NCBI GenBank assembly: GCA_028707275.1
Contig: JAQTUP010000001.1
Span: 434,001 to 498,000 of the forward strand
Direction: 5' to 3'
Origin: Gallionella sp.
GTDB taxonomy: Bacteria; Pseudomonadota; Gammaproteobacteria; Burkholderiales; Gallionellaceae
DNA length: 64,000 bases
A program made the translations under genes and the position numbers. A model generated the notes under the pieces. It was given only the letters and a program-made list of their open reading frames with translations. It ran no database searches and had not been told where the DNA came from. Below are positions 33,245 through 44,362 of this stretch, one piece after another. Position 1 is the first letter of the stretch; each line of letters starts with the position of its first letter.

Positions 33245-34438
33245 TTACTTCCTTTCTTTCATCAATTTCACAAAGCGATCGAACAAACCATCCACATCGT
33301 GCGGGCCCGGACTCGCTTCAGGATGACCCTGGAAACAGAACGCCGGCTTATCTGTCAGTTCGAAGCCTTGCAAGGTTCCGTCAAACAGGGAAACATGGGT
33401 CGCGCGCGCATTTGACGGCAAGGTGGCCGCATCGACTGCAAAGCCGTGATTCTGGCTGGTGATCATCACCTGACGGGTCGCCAGATCCTGGACGGGATGA
33501 TTAGCGCCGCGATGTCCGAACTTCATCTTCACCGTACGCGCGCCCACCGCCAAACCTAAAATCTGATGCCCCAGACAAATACCGAACAGAGGAATACCCG
33601 CTTCCAGTATCTGTTGCGTTGCCAAAATCGCGTAATCACAAGGTTCAGGATCGCCCGGCCCATTGGACAAAAACACGCCGTCAGGCTGCATCGCCAACAC
33701 GTCCGACGCCGAAGTTTTGGCCGGGACGACCGTGATGCGGCAGCCGCGCGAAGCTAACATGCGAAGAATATTGCGCTTCACACCGAAATCGTAGGCAACG
33801 ACATGAAAAGACGAGGATGCAGGATGCGGGATGCGGGATGCAGTTTCTGCTGAATCCTGAATCCTGAATCCTGAATCCTTGATCGCATCTTGACCGTGAA
33901 CGGTGCCCAGCTGCCATACACCCTCGCTCCATTCGTAGGGCGCATCGCAAGTCACGACCTGCGCCAGATCCATACCGGCAAGACCTGCAAAAGCGCGCGC
34001 GGCGATGAGCGCTGCGGCCTCATCAGTGCCTGTCGCGATGCAACCACTCATGGCGCCTTTTTCGCGCAAAATGCGCGTCAGTTTACGCGTGTCGATACCG
34101 GCGATGGCGACGACATTATTCGCCTTCAAATAATCAGGCAAAGATTGCGTGCTGCGCCAGTTGCTCACCGTCAGTGACAGATCGCGAATAATCAGACCGC
34201 TGGCAAAAACTTCACGCGACTCAACATCTTCATCGTTCACACCGACGTTACCGACATGAGGATACGTCAGCGTGACAATTTGCCGACAATAGGATGGATC
34301 AGTTAGAATTTCCTGATAGCCGGTCATGGAGGTGTTAAAAACCACCTCACCCGTGCTGCTGCCGGGAGCTCCGATGGAAACACCGCGAAACACCGTCCCA
34401 TCGGCAAGTACAAGAATGGCAGGATTTGTTTGCGTCAC
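33245..34438 (-). CDS. carA: Carbamoyl-phosphate synthase small chain
   Basis: The glutaminase subunit, which releases ammonia for CarB. The N-terminal CPSase domain ([21 protein letters not shown]) is followed by a class I glutaminase domain: nucleophile cysteine in [10 protein letters not shown] and the His-Glu pair in [10 protein letters not shown]. The start is the GTG at 34438, because GGGAGGTATCT lies right before it and the family starts here; an in-frame ATG 17 codons upstream has no spaced ribosome-binding site. The resulting 397 residues exceed the E. coli length by about 15. The excess is an in-frame insert just before [17 protein letters not shown], encoded by a 7-bp repeat hairpin at 33814-33883. 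Confidence 0.96.
   Translation of the reverse strand: MTQTNPAILVLADGTVFRGVSIGAPGSSTGEVVFNTSMTGYQEILTDPSYCRQIVTLTYPHVGNVGVNDEDVESREVFASGLIIRDLSLTVSNWRSTQSLPDYLKANNVVAIAGIDTRKLTRILREKGAMSGCIATGTDEAAALIAARAFAGLAGMDLAQVVTCDAPYEWSEGVWQLGTVHGQDAIKDSGFRIQDSAETASRIPHPASSSFHVVAYDFGVKRNILRMLASRGCRITVVPAKTSASDVLAMQPDGVFLSNGPGDPEPCDYAILATQQILEAGIPLFGICLGHQILGLAVGARTVKMKFGHRGANHPVQDLATRQVMITSQNHGFAVDAATLPSNARATHVSLFDGTLQGFELTDKPAFCFQGHPEASPGPHDVDGLFDRFVKLMKERK
33814..33883. repeat. 7-bp tandem-repeat hairpin inserted in frame in carA
   Basis: The left arm is four copies of a GGATGCR-type unit, the right arm four copies of AATCCTG, and the arms are largely complementary. It encodes roughly [19 protein letters not shown] in the linker between the two CarA domains. 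The same unit word (GGATTCA / TGAATCC) recurs at 44341-44362 and 52978-53036. Confidence 0.9.
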
Positions 34439-34509
34439 CAGATACCTCCCAAGATAGACATAAAGAAGCGGGAAGAACCGTGAGTTCATCCCGCATAAGA
34501 TTGTCGCGC

Positions 34510-34515
34510 ATTATA
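34510..34515 (-). promoter_or_regulatory. Extended -10 promoter of carA
   Basis: The minus strand reads TGCTATAAT, an extended -10 element, with the box at 34510-34515. It gives a leader of about 65 bases before the GTG start. No strong -35 box. Confidence 0.6.
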
Positions 34516-34672
34516 GCAGAAGAGCCGCATCAAACGGAAGCGCGCACCCGTCAAAACGAATAGTGACTGATGTTACTGCGTCACATCAAATAGTGAGTAG
34601 GATACAATCGGGCCGCTACGCGCAGCTGCCTGACGAGGTCATTCCGACCCGCGCAATTTGAAAGAATCGAAT

Positions 34673-35206
34673 ATGCTTGAAGTATTTATTTTAGCGCTCG
34701 CACTGAGCATGGATGCCTTTGCCGTTGCCGTCGGGCTGGGATCAAAAGGTAACATTCGCGGACTGGGCCTCAAGGCCGGACTGTTTTTCGGCATTTTCCA
34801 GGCGCTGATGCCCTTTTTAGGCTATCTGGGCGGACGCGGGGTTTTGGGCTGGGTCGATGCCTACGCCCACTGGATCGCCTTTGGCTTACTGGCGCTGATC
34901 GGCGCCAAAATGATTTATGAAGGTCTGCAAGAAGGGATAGAAGAAGACATCAAGGCTGTCACCAACAAGATGATGCTGATCCTGGCAATCGCCACCAGCA
35001 TCGATGCCATGGCGGCCGGATTCAGCCTGACGCTGCTCGACATGAACGCTTATCTGGCGTGTTTGATGATAGGCGCAACCACATTCATCCTCAGCTGGGC
35101 GGGCGTGCTGATCGGTCATCGCAGCGGCGCGGGGCTTAGCAGTCGCGCAGAAATATTCGGCGGGACGGTACTGATACTGATAGGGTTCAAGATTTTGCTC
35201 TTTTAA
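34673..35206 (+). CDS. mntP: Manganese exporter MntP
   Basis: Six-helix inner-membrane Mn(II) efflux pump. The two inverted halves carry the family signatures SMDAFAVAVGLG (about 12-23) and ATSIDAMAAGF (about 105-115), whose aspartates are essential in E. coli MntP. Length 177 is usual. I chose the ATG at 34673; a TTG five codons earlier is in frame but unsupported. Divergent from carA. I looked for a yybP-ykoY manganese riboswitch upstream and did not recognise one. Confidence 0.94.
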   Translation: MLEVFILALALSMDAFAVAVGLGSKGNIRGLGLKAGLFFGIFQALMPFLGYLGGRGVLGWVDAYAHWIAFGLLALIGAKMIYEGLQEGIEEDIKAVTNKMMLILAIATSIDAMAAGFSLTLLDMNAYLACLMIGATTFILSWAGVLIGHRSGAGLSSRAEIFGGTVLILIGFKILLF

Positions 35207-35239
35207 AACGCAGAACCCGACTTGAGCGGCCTGTTAGTC

Positions 35240-36205
35240 CTACAGCCACCCTGAACGTTTGAAGCTGCGATACAAAATTCCGCAGGTCACGCCGATCACC
35301 AGCAAAGCCATCGGATAGCCGTATTCCCAGCGAAGTTCAGGCATGTTCCTGAAGTTCATCCCCCACATACCGGCAAACGCGGTGGCGACGGCAAAAATAC
35401 CCGCCCAGGCAGCCAGCCGTTTGTTCACTTCATTTTGCTCGATGGAGACCGTGGATTGGCACACCAAAATCGCCGTGGTGATAATGTCCCGCATGGCGTC
35501 TATCGAGGCATTGATACGCATCAGATGGTCATCGACGTCGCGAAAATACTCCTGGGTTGTCGCACAAGTCGGCGGCACGCGCCCGCCGTGCAGCTTACCC
35601 GTGGTCTCCATCAACGGCACGACCGCATGCTTGAGCACCAAGACCCGGCGCTTGAGCTCATAGAGCTGCGAAATATTGGCCAGCGCCGCCCCCTTGTCAA
35701 ACAGGCGTTCCTCAATGGATTCCATCTGAGACTCCAGCTCATTCATCACCGGAAAGTAACGATCCACCACGGCATCCATCAACGCATACAGCACGAAGCC
35801 TGAACCCATACTCAGCAGTTGCGGCTCACGCTCGCAACGCTCGCGCACGCCCGAAAAATCCAGCTGACTGCGGTTGCGTATGGAAAGAACGAAGTTTCGT
35901 CCGACGAACACACTGATTTCGCCCACCGTCAAGGCGTCATGATCAGCCTCGACGACATGCATCACCACAAACAGCGTGTCACCGTATTCCTCTATCTTGG
36001 GGCGCTGATGGCCGTGACGGGCATCCTCGATGGCCAGATCGTGCAGGCCGAATTCTTCCTGCATCTTTTCGAGCTCGACTTCTGTCGTATCTCGCAGCGA
36101 TACCCAAACCAGACAGTCGCCGCGCGCCAAATAATCGCTGATTTCTTCGACATCAATATCGGCCAGCTTGACGCCACTCTGATAAGCCACACAATTAATC
36201 AACAT
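35240..36205 (-). CDS. corA: CorA-family magnesium/cobalt transporter
   Basis: Pentameric Mg2+ channel. It has a long cytoplasmic N-terminal domain, a stalk helix, and two C-terminal transmembrane helices (about 262-281 and 293-311). The signature GMN is in FAGMWGMNFRNMPELRW between the helices. 321 residues is typical. Convergent with mntP and downstream of dapB, spaced 62 bases. Confidence 0.96.
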   Translation of the reverse strand: MLINCVAYQSGVKLADIDVEEISDYLARGDCLVWVSLRDTTEVELEKMQEEFGLHDLAIEDARHGHQRPKIEEYGDTLFVVMHVVEADHDALTVGEISVFVGRNFVLSIRNRSQLDFSGVRERCEREPQLLSMGSGFVLYALMDAVVDRYFPVMNELESQMESIEERLFDKGAALANISQLYELKRRVLVLKHAVVPLMETTGKLHGGRVPPTCATTQEYFRDVDDHLMRINASIDAMRDIITTAILVCQSTVSIEQNEVNKRLAAWAGIFAVATAFAGMWGMNFRNMPELRWEYGYPMALLVIGVTCGILYRSFKRSGWL

Positions 36206-36267
36206 AAAGGCATAACCTAAAAATCAACACTCACCGGCAACACCCGGCAGGATACCAAACGATCGAC

Positions 36268-37463
<1,196 letters not shown>

Positions 37464-37505
37464 AGTCTCTATTCTCGTAATTTCAAAAAGCTGCCGCATG
37501 ATACC

Positions 37506-39167
37506 TCAAGCCGATACACCCAGCATCTCCCCGGCACACAAACGCGTGGCATCGGTGACCGTAACACCGCCCAGCATGCGGGCAATTTCAGCCACACGCA
37601 GCTCGCCGCTCAGCACCTTGATGTGACTTGAGGTGACGCCATCCTGTAGTGTTTTCCCGACCAGCCAGTGCTGATCGGCCTTCGCCGCCACCTGCGGCAA
37701 ATGGGTGACGCACAAAACCTGGTAGTCGCGCCCCAGCTGGCTTAGCAGCTGCCCCACTATTTCGGCCACGCCCCCGCCAATACCGCTGTCGACTTCGTCG
37801 AAGATCAGCGTCGGCACGCTGGCCACCCGGCAAGTGGCCACCTGTATCGCAAGACTGATGCGCGACAATTCACCGCCGGACGCGACGCGGATCAAACTGC
37901 GCAGCGGCAGATCAGCATTGGTCGACACCTGAAACTCGATTGCGTCCAGACCATGCTCATTGCCATTTTCCAACGGCGACAAGGCGACAAAGAAGCGGCC
38001 GCCCGGCATAGCCAGATTCTGCATGGAAGCGCTCACCTCCTGCGCCAGCCTGTCAGCGGCTAGCTGTCGGCTGCGACTCAACTGTTGCGCGCCCTCAAGA
38101 TAGCGCTGCCGGGCAGCTTCTTCCTGCCGCACGAGTTCTGCCAGATCGAATTCATGGCCCAGCACAGACAACCTGGCCGCCACTTGCCGCAACACCTCGT
38201 TTAACCGTTCCGGCACCACCCGATACTTGCGCGCCATATCCATGACAGCTTGAATTCGCGATTCCATCTCGGCCTGTTGCCGGGGATCGACATCGAGGTG
38301 CTGCTGATAATGACGCAAACTGTGCACGACCTCCTGCAAATCCGCCCGTGCGCTCTCCAGCAATCCCAGCGACTCACCCAGACGCGGGTCGTGCACCATC
38401 ACGTCCCGCAGACGAAGCATCAGCGCATCGAGCTGTGTCAGACAGGCATGATCGGCGTCACCCAGCGTATCGATACCAAAGGCTGCGGCATCTTGCAAAC
38501 TGGCCGCGTGTGATATGCGAGCATGGTCGGCCTGCAACGCCACCCATTGCGCCTCATTGAATGCCAGACTTTCCAGTTCGGCGCACTCGAACGCCAGCAA
38601 TTCGCGCTCGGCGGCGATCGCCTCCGAATTAGCGCTCAGGCTGATGCGGCGATTGTTCAGCGCCTGCCACTCATGAAAGCTCGCGGCCACCTTTGCAACA
38701 GCCACGCTCAACTCGGCATAGTCGTCCAGCAAGGCTCGCTGCGACTGAACCTGCGACAGCGATTGATGTGCGTGCTGCCCGTGAATATTGAGCAGATACT
38801 CGCCCGCCTCGCGCATCTGCTGCAAAGTAACACTGCGCCCGTTGATGAAGCCGCGCGTGCGTCCGTCGGCCTCGAGCTGACGTCGCATCAGACACACCCC
38901 TTCATCGGTATTGAGCGAGCGAGCCTTTAGCCAGTCCTGCAAAGCGGCCAGCCGTCGGATGTCGAACTCGGCGGTGATTTCTGCCCGGGCACAATCTTTT
39001 CGCACCATGCCAGCGTAGCCTCTTTCACCGAGCGTCATCAGCAGCGCATCAATCAAAATGGATTTTCCGGCGCCCGTTTCACCCGTCAGGGCCGTGAACC
39101 CGGACCCGAATTCCACGTCCAGCTGGGAGACGATGACAAAATCCCGGATGCTCAGAAACTTTAACAT
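37506..39167 (-). CDS. recN: DNA repair protein RecN
   Basis: An SMC-like ATPase acting early in double-strand-break repair. Walker A TGETGAGKS is at 28-36, a long coiled-coil middle runs from about 150 to 370, and the C-terminal half holds the signature (RVASGGELSRISLAIQ) and Walker B (TLIFDEVDSGIGG). I start it at the ATG at 39167 (MLKFLSIRDFVIVSQ), the family position; the frame runs on upstream. 553 residues. nadK lies directly upstream in the same direction, a common pairing. Confidence 0.97.
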   Translation of the reverse strand: MLKFLSIRDFVIVSQLDVEFGSGFTALTGETGAGKSILIDALLMTLGERGYAGMVRKDCARAEITAEFDIRRLAALQDWLKARSLNTDEGVCLMRRQLEADGRTRGFINGRSVTLQQMREAGEYLLNIHGQHAHQSLSQVQSQRALLDDYAELSVAVAKVAASFHEWQALNNRRISLSANSEAIAAERELLAFECAELESLAFNEAQWVALQADHARISHAASLQDAAAFGIDTLGDADHACLTQLDALMLRLRDVMVHDPRLGESLGLLESARADLQEVVHSLRHYQQHLDVDPRQQAEMESRIQAVMDMARKYRVVPERLNEVLRQVAARLSVLGHEFDLAELVRQEEAARQRYLEGAQQLSRSRQLAADRLAQEVSASMQNLAMPGGRFFVALSPLENGNEHGLDAIEFQVSTNADLPLRSLIRVASGGELSRISLAIQVATCRVASVPTLIFDEVDSGIGGGVAEIVGQLLSQLGRDYQVLCVTHLPQVAAKADQHWLVGKTLQDGVTSSHIKVLSGELRVAEIARMLGGVTVTDATRLCAGEMLGVSA

Positions 39168-39187
39168 GGCAAGGTGGCCTTTAACAG

Positions 39188-40060
39188 TTAGAAGGCCTGA
39201 TTCCAGAGCAGCTTCTCGCGCAGGGTATGGTAATAACTGTGCCCCACCGGGTGCAGCAAACACGCGTAATCAGGGTGACGCGAGACGATAATCTTGTCAT
39301 GCGGCTGCATATCAAAGCTGGTGTGGCTGTCCAGACGGACGCGAATATCACCCGTGCGATGCATCAATATTTCCAGCACCGACGAACCATTAACCACGAT
39401 AGGCCGGTTGCTCAGGGTATGCGGGCAAACAGGCACAAGTTCGAGCACATCAAGGCCTGGGTGCAGGATAGAGCCGCCGGCCGACATCGCATAGGCCGTT
39501 GAGCCTGTCGGCGTGGCAATAATCAGGCCATCAGCACGCTGGTTATACAGATATTCGCCATCTATGCGCACCTCGAATTCGACCATACTGCTGATCTGGC
39601 TGCGATGCACCACCACTTCGTTAAAGGCCAGGCCGCCGAACACCTCGACTTCATCTCGCAACACGCGCGCGGACAACAGGAGTCGCCGCTCGACGACAAA
39701 CTCGCCACAGAGCATCGCGGCGACAATCTCCAGCATGTTTTCCACGGTCAGGTCCGTTAAAAAACCCAACCTGCCCTGATTCACACCGATCAACGGCACA
39801 TGATGCACTGAAAAGACGCGGGCGATATTGAGCATGGTGCCATCGCCGCCGATCACTATGGCCAGGTCCGCCACGGCGGCCATTTCATCCAGATTCATGA
39901 CAGGATAAGGATGAACGGGAAGATGTTCGGCCGTCAGATTGTCCACCAGCACATTCAACCCTCTGTCGGCTAAAAATTTGGCCAGACGCAACAAAGGCGC
40001 CGCAACTTCGAGTGACTTGTGCTTACCGATAAGCGCAACGCTTTTGAAGGAAAATTTCAT
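39188..40060 (-). CDS. nadK: NAD kinase
   Basis: Phosphorylates NAD to NADP. The catalytic GGDGT is at 71-75 (IVIGGDGTMLNIAR), the NE-type motif is in LAFNEVVVHR, and the C-terminal domain has TPTGSTAYAMSAGGSILHP. I start at the ATG at 40060 (MKFSFKSVALIGK), which matches the family; the frame extends upstream without support. 290 residues. Confidence 0.97.
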   Translation of the reverse strand: MKFSFKSVALIGKHKSLEVAAPLLRLAKFLADRGLNVLVDNLTAEHLPVHPYPVMNLDEMAAVADLAIVIGGDGTMLNIARVFSVHHVPLIGVNQGRLGFLTDLTVENMLEIVAAMLCGEFVVERRLLLSARVLRDEVEVFGGLAFNEVVVHRSQISSMVEFEVRIDGEYLYNQRADGLIIATPTGSTAYAMSAGGSILHPGLDVLELVPVCPHTLSNRPIVVNGSSVLEILMHRTGDIRVRLDSHTSFDMQPHDKIIVSRHPDYACLLHPVGHSYYHTLREKLLWNQAF

Positions 40061-40262
40061 GACCGTGATTAAACCACAACGTGCAGATAATGACAAAGCG
40101 CAAGACCGACTTCGAAGCACATACCCGCACAGAAGTCGAATGACTCGCGGCAATTGGCATTAACCTTTATGATGACAGCGCTTTGCAAACAGGGTGCCCG
40201 GGCTGCCTCTCGGGTAATGATTCTTCGCATTTTTGCACCACTACGTTCATTCGGGAGAAATT

Positions 40263-40703
40263 TTGAAACAACAACTACAACGTCCGACGGGTGCATTCGT
40301 CGGTGCATCATGGGCAGCTCTGTTTATTGGTACGCTTACCTATCTTATCGGCCTGTGGAATGCACAGATGCAACTCAATGAAAAGGGCTACTATTTCACC
40401 ATTTTGTTGTATGGCCTGTTTTCCGCCGTTTCCTTACAAAAATCAGTGCGAGACCGTCTGGAAGAAATCCCCGTGTCAGGTATTTATTTTGGCTTATGCT
40501 GGGTATCAATCGGCATGTCCATCCTGCTGTTGACCGTCGGCTTGTGGAACGCGACACTCGCCTTAAGTGAAAAGGGGTTCTATGCCATGTCCTTCGTCCT
40601 CAGCCTGTTCGCCGCCGTGACCGTGCAGAAAAACGTCCGGGATATTTCACTGCTCCAAGAAGAGCCGCACACCCAAAATCACACAGACGCTCCTCATTCC
40701 TGA
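40263..40703 (+). CDS. YiaA/YiaB-family inner-membrane protein
   Basis: 146 residues with four transmembrane helices in two similar halves; each half has the family pattern (FIGTLTYLIGLWNAQMQLNEKG, then LLTVGLWNATLALSEKGFY) followed by LQKSVRD / VQKNVRD. The start is a TTG at 40263: GGGAG lies five bases upstream and the family begins here. Function unknown; E. coli yiaA/yiaB have no firm role. Divergent from nadK. Confidence 0.9.
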   Translation: MKQQLQRPTGAFVGASWAALFIGTLTYLIGLWNAQMQLNEKGYYFTILLYGLFSAVSLQKSVRDRLEEIPVSGIYFGLCWVSIGMSILLLTVGLWNATLALSEKGFYAMSFVLSLFAAVTVQKNVRDISLLQEEPHTQNHTDAPHS

Positions 40704-40775
40704 AAGCGAAGCCTGAGCAGGGCGCCCCCCTGCTCTGCCCACACAACCTGCATCCTCAATCCTCAATCCTGCCTT

Positions 40776-42623
40776 TCACTCCTCCAGTGCCATTTCCAGT
40801 TCCAGCCAACTCTCTTCGAGCTCATCGACCTTAGCCTGCACGATTTCGCGCCGTGCATTCAGCTGGGCAATGAAGTCGCCGCTGCAATCACTATAAGTCG
40901 CCGGATCGCCGAGTTGACGGTTGATTTCGGTCAGTTCAGCCTGCGCCTTGTTTAATTCGACTTCTAATTTGCCGCGCTTCGATTGCAGCGCCTTCTTGTT
41001 CGGCTTTACTGCGACGGGCGTGGATGGTTTGGCAGGTTTGGCCTGCATCGTCTCGCGCGGACGACGCGACTCGATCCAGCTCTTGTAGTCCTCCAGATCG
41101 CCGTCGAACAGGCGCGCTTCACCGTCGGCCACCAGCCACAATTCATCGGCCACCGCACGAATCAGACTACGGTCGTGAGAAACGATCACCACCGCGCCCG
41201 TGTATTCCTCAAGCGCGATGGTCAGCGCATCGCGCATATCCAGATCCAGGTGATTGGTAGGCTCATCGAGCAGCAGCAAGTGGGGTTTTTGCCAGGCAAG
41301 CAAGGCCAGTGCCAGACGGCTTTTTTCGCCACCGGAAAAACTTGCCACCGGACGATCCTCAGCGTTACCGGCCAGACCAAACCGGCCAAGGAAGGTGCGC
41401 AGTGCCAGCGTGGTTTCACGAGGGGCTACCCTTTCCATATGCTGCAAGGGCGTAGCACAACTGTCGAGATTTTCCAGCTGATGCTGGGCGAAGTAACCGA
41501 CGCGAATATCAGGAGTGACTTCCAGCCGACCCGCAGTGGGCGCAATCTCGCCCACCAGCAGCTTGATCAGCGTGGATTTACCCGCGCCATTGGGGCCTAA
41601 CAGTGCGATGCGCGCACCGGCTCGCAACACCATGTTGACATTCTTGAACAACGTCTTCTCGCCATAGGAAAAACCCATATTATCGAGGCGCATCAGCAGA
41701 TCCGGGCTGCGTTCGGGCGCTTCAATCTCCAGCTCAAAATGACCGTCCGTGATGTGAACGGCGGCGATGCGCGTCAATCTCTCCAGCGCCTTGACGCGGC
41801 TTTGCGCCTGGCGCGCCTTGGTGGCCTGTGCGCGAAAGCGGCGCACAAAGTCTTCCAGATGCGCGATTTTCAGCTGCTGCGTCTGAAAGGCCTGATTCTG
41901 TTGCGCAATTTTTTCGGCACGGGCACGCTCGAAATCGTCGTAGTCCCCGGCATAACTGTCAATGACGCCATCGTGAACATGCGCGATGCGATTGACCGTG
42001 GCGTTGAGAAATTCCCGGTCGTGCGAAACCAGCAAGATACTGCCAGGATAGCGCGCCAGATATTGCTCCAGCCAGAGAATCGCTTCCAGATCGAGGTGAT
42101 TGGTGGGTTCATCGAGCAGCAACAAATCCGCCCTGTGCATCAGCGCGCGAGCCAGGTTCAGGCGCATGCGCCAGCCGCCTGAAAAACTATCTACCGTGCG
42201 TTCGAGGCTGCCCGTATCGAAACCCAGTCCGTTCAGAAGTTGCGCGGCACGTGCGGGGGCGCCGTAACCGTCGATGGCCTCGAAGTGCTGCTGAGCGTCA
42301 AACCACGCCGCGTCATGCGTCCCTTGTGCCAGGATTTTCTCGAACTGGCGCAACCTGACATCACCGTCGAGCACGAATTCGATAGCACTCTGGTCTGAGT
42401 TGGCAATTTCCTGCTCGACATAGGCCAGGGTCTTGCCGCTTTGCAGCGAGACTTCGCCGCTTTCGACCTTGAGTTCGCCGCGTATCAGGCGGAACAGGGT
42501 GGATTTTCCGCAGCCATTCTTGCCCACCAGCCCGATGCGCTGATTGGCGAACGCCTGCAAATTTGCCTGACTGAACAGCGGTACGCCGCCTTGCAGGTAG
42601 GTCATGTTTAATATATTGAGCAT
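40776..42623 (-). CDS. yheS: ABC-F family ATPase (YheS-like)
   Basis: A soluble twin ABC protein that acts on the ribosome rather than in transport. Walker A GKNGCGKS (about 34-41) and GPNGAGKS in the second half, two signatures (FSGGWRMRLNLA and FSGGEKSRLALAL), two LLLDEPTNHLDL Walker B motifs, and the ABC-F linker FVRRFRAQATKARQAQSRVKALER between them. The C-terminal tail is a basic coiled coil. 615 residues and sequence pattern fit YheS more than EttA or Uup. Role by family only. Confidence 0.93.
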   Translation of the reverse strand: MLNILNMTYLQGGVPLFSQANLQAFANQRIGLVGKNGCGKSTLFRLIRGELKVESGEVSLQSGKTLAYVEQEIANSDQSAIEFVLDGDVRLRQFEKILAQGTHDAAWFDAQQHFEAIDGYGAPARAAQLLNGLGFDTGSLERTVDSFSGGWRMRLNLARALMHRADLLLLDEPTNHLDLEAILWLEQYLARYPGSILLVSHDREFLNATVNRIAHVHDGVIDSYAGDYDDFERARAEKIAQQNQAFQTQQLKIAHLEDFVRRFRAQATKARQAQSRVKALERLTRIAAVHITDGHFELEIEAPERSPDLLMRLDNMGFSYGEKTLFKNVNMVLRAGARIALLGPNGAGKSTLIKLLVGEIAPTAGRLEVTPDIRVGYFAQHQLENLDSCATPLQHMERVAPRETTLALRTFLGRFGLAGNAEDRPVASFSGGEKSRLALALLAWQKPHLLLLDEPTNHLDLDMRDALTIALEEYTGAVVIVSHDRSLIRAVADELWLVADGEARLFDGDLEDYKSWIESRRPRETMQAKPAKPSTPVAVKPNKKALQSKRGKLEVELNKAQAELTEINRQLGDPATYSDCSGDFIAQLNARREIVQAKVDELEESWLELEMALEE

Positions 42624-42679
42624 GCCTGTATGATAGCAGAGGGATACTGTTCGCCCGAATCGAATTAATCAGGCATCTG

Positions 42680-43636
42680 TCATTCCGCCGACTTTGCAAG
42701 GCGCCACGCATGCCGCGCTCGCTCGTCCAGAAAACTCCAGGCAACCAGGCGACTCTTCTTCTGTCCCTGCGCCATCTCTATCGTCCTGTCATCAGTCACA
42801 CCCGCCTTTTTCAGCGCACGATAAACGCCGGGCAAGGTCACAGATTTCGATACCAGCGTGGTAAACCACAGGCAACGGTCACGAAACTGTGCGCTCTCTT
42901 CTATCATGCGACAGATAAAAGCCTCCTCGCCCCCGGCACACCACAGCTCCGCGCCCTGCCCGCCGAAATTCAGCGCAGGTTTTCCGGCGGCTTCACGACC
43001 AAGATTCTTCCATTTGCGCTGCGTGCCAAGATTGGCTTGTGCCAGCGAGGCATGAAAAGGCGGATTGCACAAAGTGAGATCGAACCGCTCGCCGGGATTG
43101 ATGATGCCCCGGAAGACAGACCGTACGGATGTTTGCAGACGCAGTTCGATGACAGAGCCCAATTCCGGGTTCGCATCCAGGATACGCTGCGCATTGGCGA
43201 TCGCCACAGGATCAATGTCGCTGCCTGTAAATCGCCAGCCGTATGAACGAGCGCCTATCAGCGGATAGATACAGTTAGCCCCCGTCCCGATGTCGAGCGC
43301 CCGGATCTGTTCGCCGACAGACACGATGCCGCTCTGTGCCAGCAGATCGGCCAGATAATGCAGATAATCCGCGCGACCCGGTATCGGCGGGCACAAGTAT
43401 TGCGCCGGTATCTCCCAAGCTTTGATGCCATAGCTGTCGGCCAGCAACGCCCGGTTGAGCGCCCTGACCGCCGCAGGATCGGCAAAGTCGACAGACTCGT
43501 CACCATGTGCATTGACCGACACGAAAGGCGATAATTCGGGAGAAACAATGACCAGACGCCCAAAGTCATAACGCCCCCGGTGCAGGTTGCGCGGGTGCAG
43601 GCGTTCGACGGCCTTCAAGGTGTGTTTATTTTTCAT
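42680..43636 (-). CDS. rlmF: 23S rRNA (adenine-N6)-methyltransferase RlmF
   Basis: Methylates N6 of A1618 in 23S rRNA. The start [21 protein letters not shown] is the family opening, [12 protein letters not shown] is the SAM-binding loop, and LCNPPFHAS is the NPPF catalytic motif of adenine-N6 methylases. 318 residues. Same direction as the ABC-F gene, 56 bases upstream. Confidence 0.95.
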   Translation of the reverse strand: MKNKHTLKAVERLHPRNLHRGRYDFGRLVIVSPELSPFVSVNAHGDESVDFADPAAVRALNRALLADSYGIKAWEIPAQYLCPPIPGRADYLHYLADLLAQSGIVSVGEQIRALDIGTGANCIYPLIGARSYGWRFTGSDIDPVAIANAQRILDANPELGSVIELRLQTSVRSVFRGIINPGERFDLTLCNPPFHASLAQANLGTQRKWKNLGREAAGKPALNFGGQGAELWCAGGEEAFICRMIEESAQFRDRCLWFTTLVSKSVTLPGVYRALKKAGVTDDRTIEMAQGQKKSRLVAWSFLDERARHAWRLAKSAE

Positions 43637-43786
43637 ACGACATTATCCACCCAAACCCGATTTTTGAGCTTTCCATCGGCTTGTCGCATCCTTCCGGACA
43701 AAACATCACAGTCCGAAGGCTCAACTGCCCCGGTGTACGCAGAGGAATACCCGGACAAATCATCAGCCGAAAAAGTCGTATGGGGT

Positions 43787-43815
43787 TTGACATTTCAGCC
43801 GCTTTATCCTATAAG
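43787..43815 (+). promoter_or_regulatory. Sigma-70-type promoter of the cysteine-cluster gene
   Basis: A perfect TTGACA (43787-43792), a 17-base spacer and TATAAG (43810-43815). It is among the best -35/-10 pairs in the window and points at the small gene starting at 43893. Confidence 0.75.
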
Positions 43816-43892
43816 AAAATGCTGTAGATAGTTTAATCATTTCAGGGATGAAATATCACCTGAGCGGCTCGTCAATCGCAAGGGTGCAATCA

Positions 43893-44180
43893 ATGAATAT
43901 AAAAACCGCCGATACAGGCAACGACATTTCATGCTCTACGTGCAAGGCATGCTGCTGTCGGCTGGAGGTGATGCTGATGGGGGACGACGACATTCCGGTC
44001 GAACTCACCGAACAGGATCTGTGGCACGGGTGGGTCATGGCGCGCCTTGATGACGGCTGGTGCAAGGCGCTGGACAGAAAAACCATGAAATGCACGATCT
44101 ACAAACGCCGCCCGATGATCTGCCATGACTATCAGGCAGGCGACATCGACTGCATGCAGGAAAGACTGCTGCACAACTGA
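43893..44180 (+). CDS. YkgJ-family cysteine-cluster protein
   Basis: A 95-residue protein with eight cysteines: a CSTCKACCCR cluster near the start, then Cys in GWCKALD, KCTIYKRRPMICHDY and DIDCMQ. This is the CxxCxxCC-type pattern of the YkgJ/UPF0153 family, which is expected to bind zinc or an iron-sulfur cluster; function is unknown. I prefer the ATG at 43893 (AAGGG about ten bases upstream) over one at 43848. It has its own strong promoter and no operon partner. Confidence 0.85.
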   Translation: MNIKTADTGNDISCSTCKACCCRLEVMLMGDDDIPVELTEQDLWHGWVMARLDDGWCKALDRKTMKCTIYKRRPMICHDYQAGDIDCMQERLLHN

Positions 44181-44331
44181 CAGGCCGCTGCAAAACTATT
44201 GAGCTCGTCGATACTGCGTCAAAAAACGACTCAAAATGCTCATTTACTACATGTAAACTCCGATTTTTCGTCGCTTTTTTCCTTGTATCAGCTTCGCTCA
44301 TAACGTTTTTCAGCAACCTGCTAACAGGCGG
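44181..44331 (-). repeat. Interspersed intergenic repeat
   Basis: About 150 bases, with the minus strand running from GCAGGTTGCTGAAAAACG through CGTTATGAGCGAAGC, GGAGTTTACATGTAGTAAA and GAGCATTTTGAGTCG to TTTTGCAGCGGCC. It resembles a repeat I recall between genes of many betaproteobacteria; only one copy is in this window, so copy number here is not shown. Confidence 0.55.
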
Positions 44332-44340
44332 CCAGCCCCC

Positions 44341-44362
44341 CCCTGAATCCTGAATCCTGATT
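44341..44362. repeat. Short 7-bp tandem repeat
   Basis: Three tandem copies of the TGAATCC-type unit right at the stop of the RND gene. Same unit word as in carA (33814-33883) and at 52978-53036. Confidence 0.75.

Noticed and set aside
34520-34672. yybP-ykoY manganese riboswitch upstream of mntP
   Set aside because: I looked for the conserved GGGGAGUAG-type core and paired stems and could not find them.
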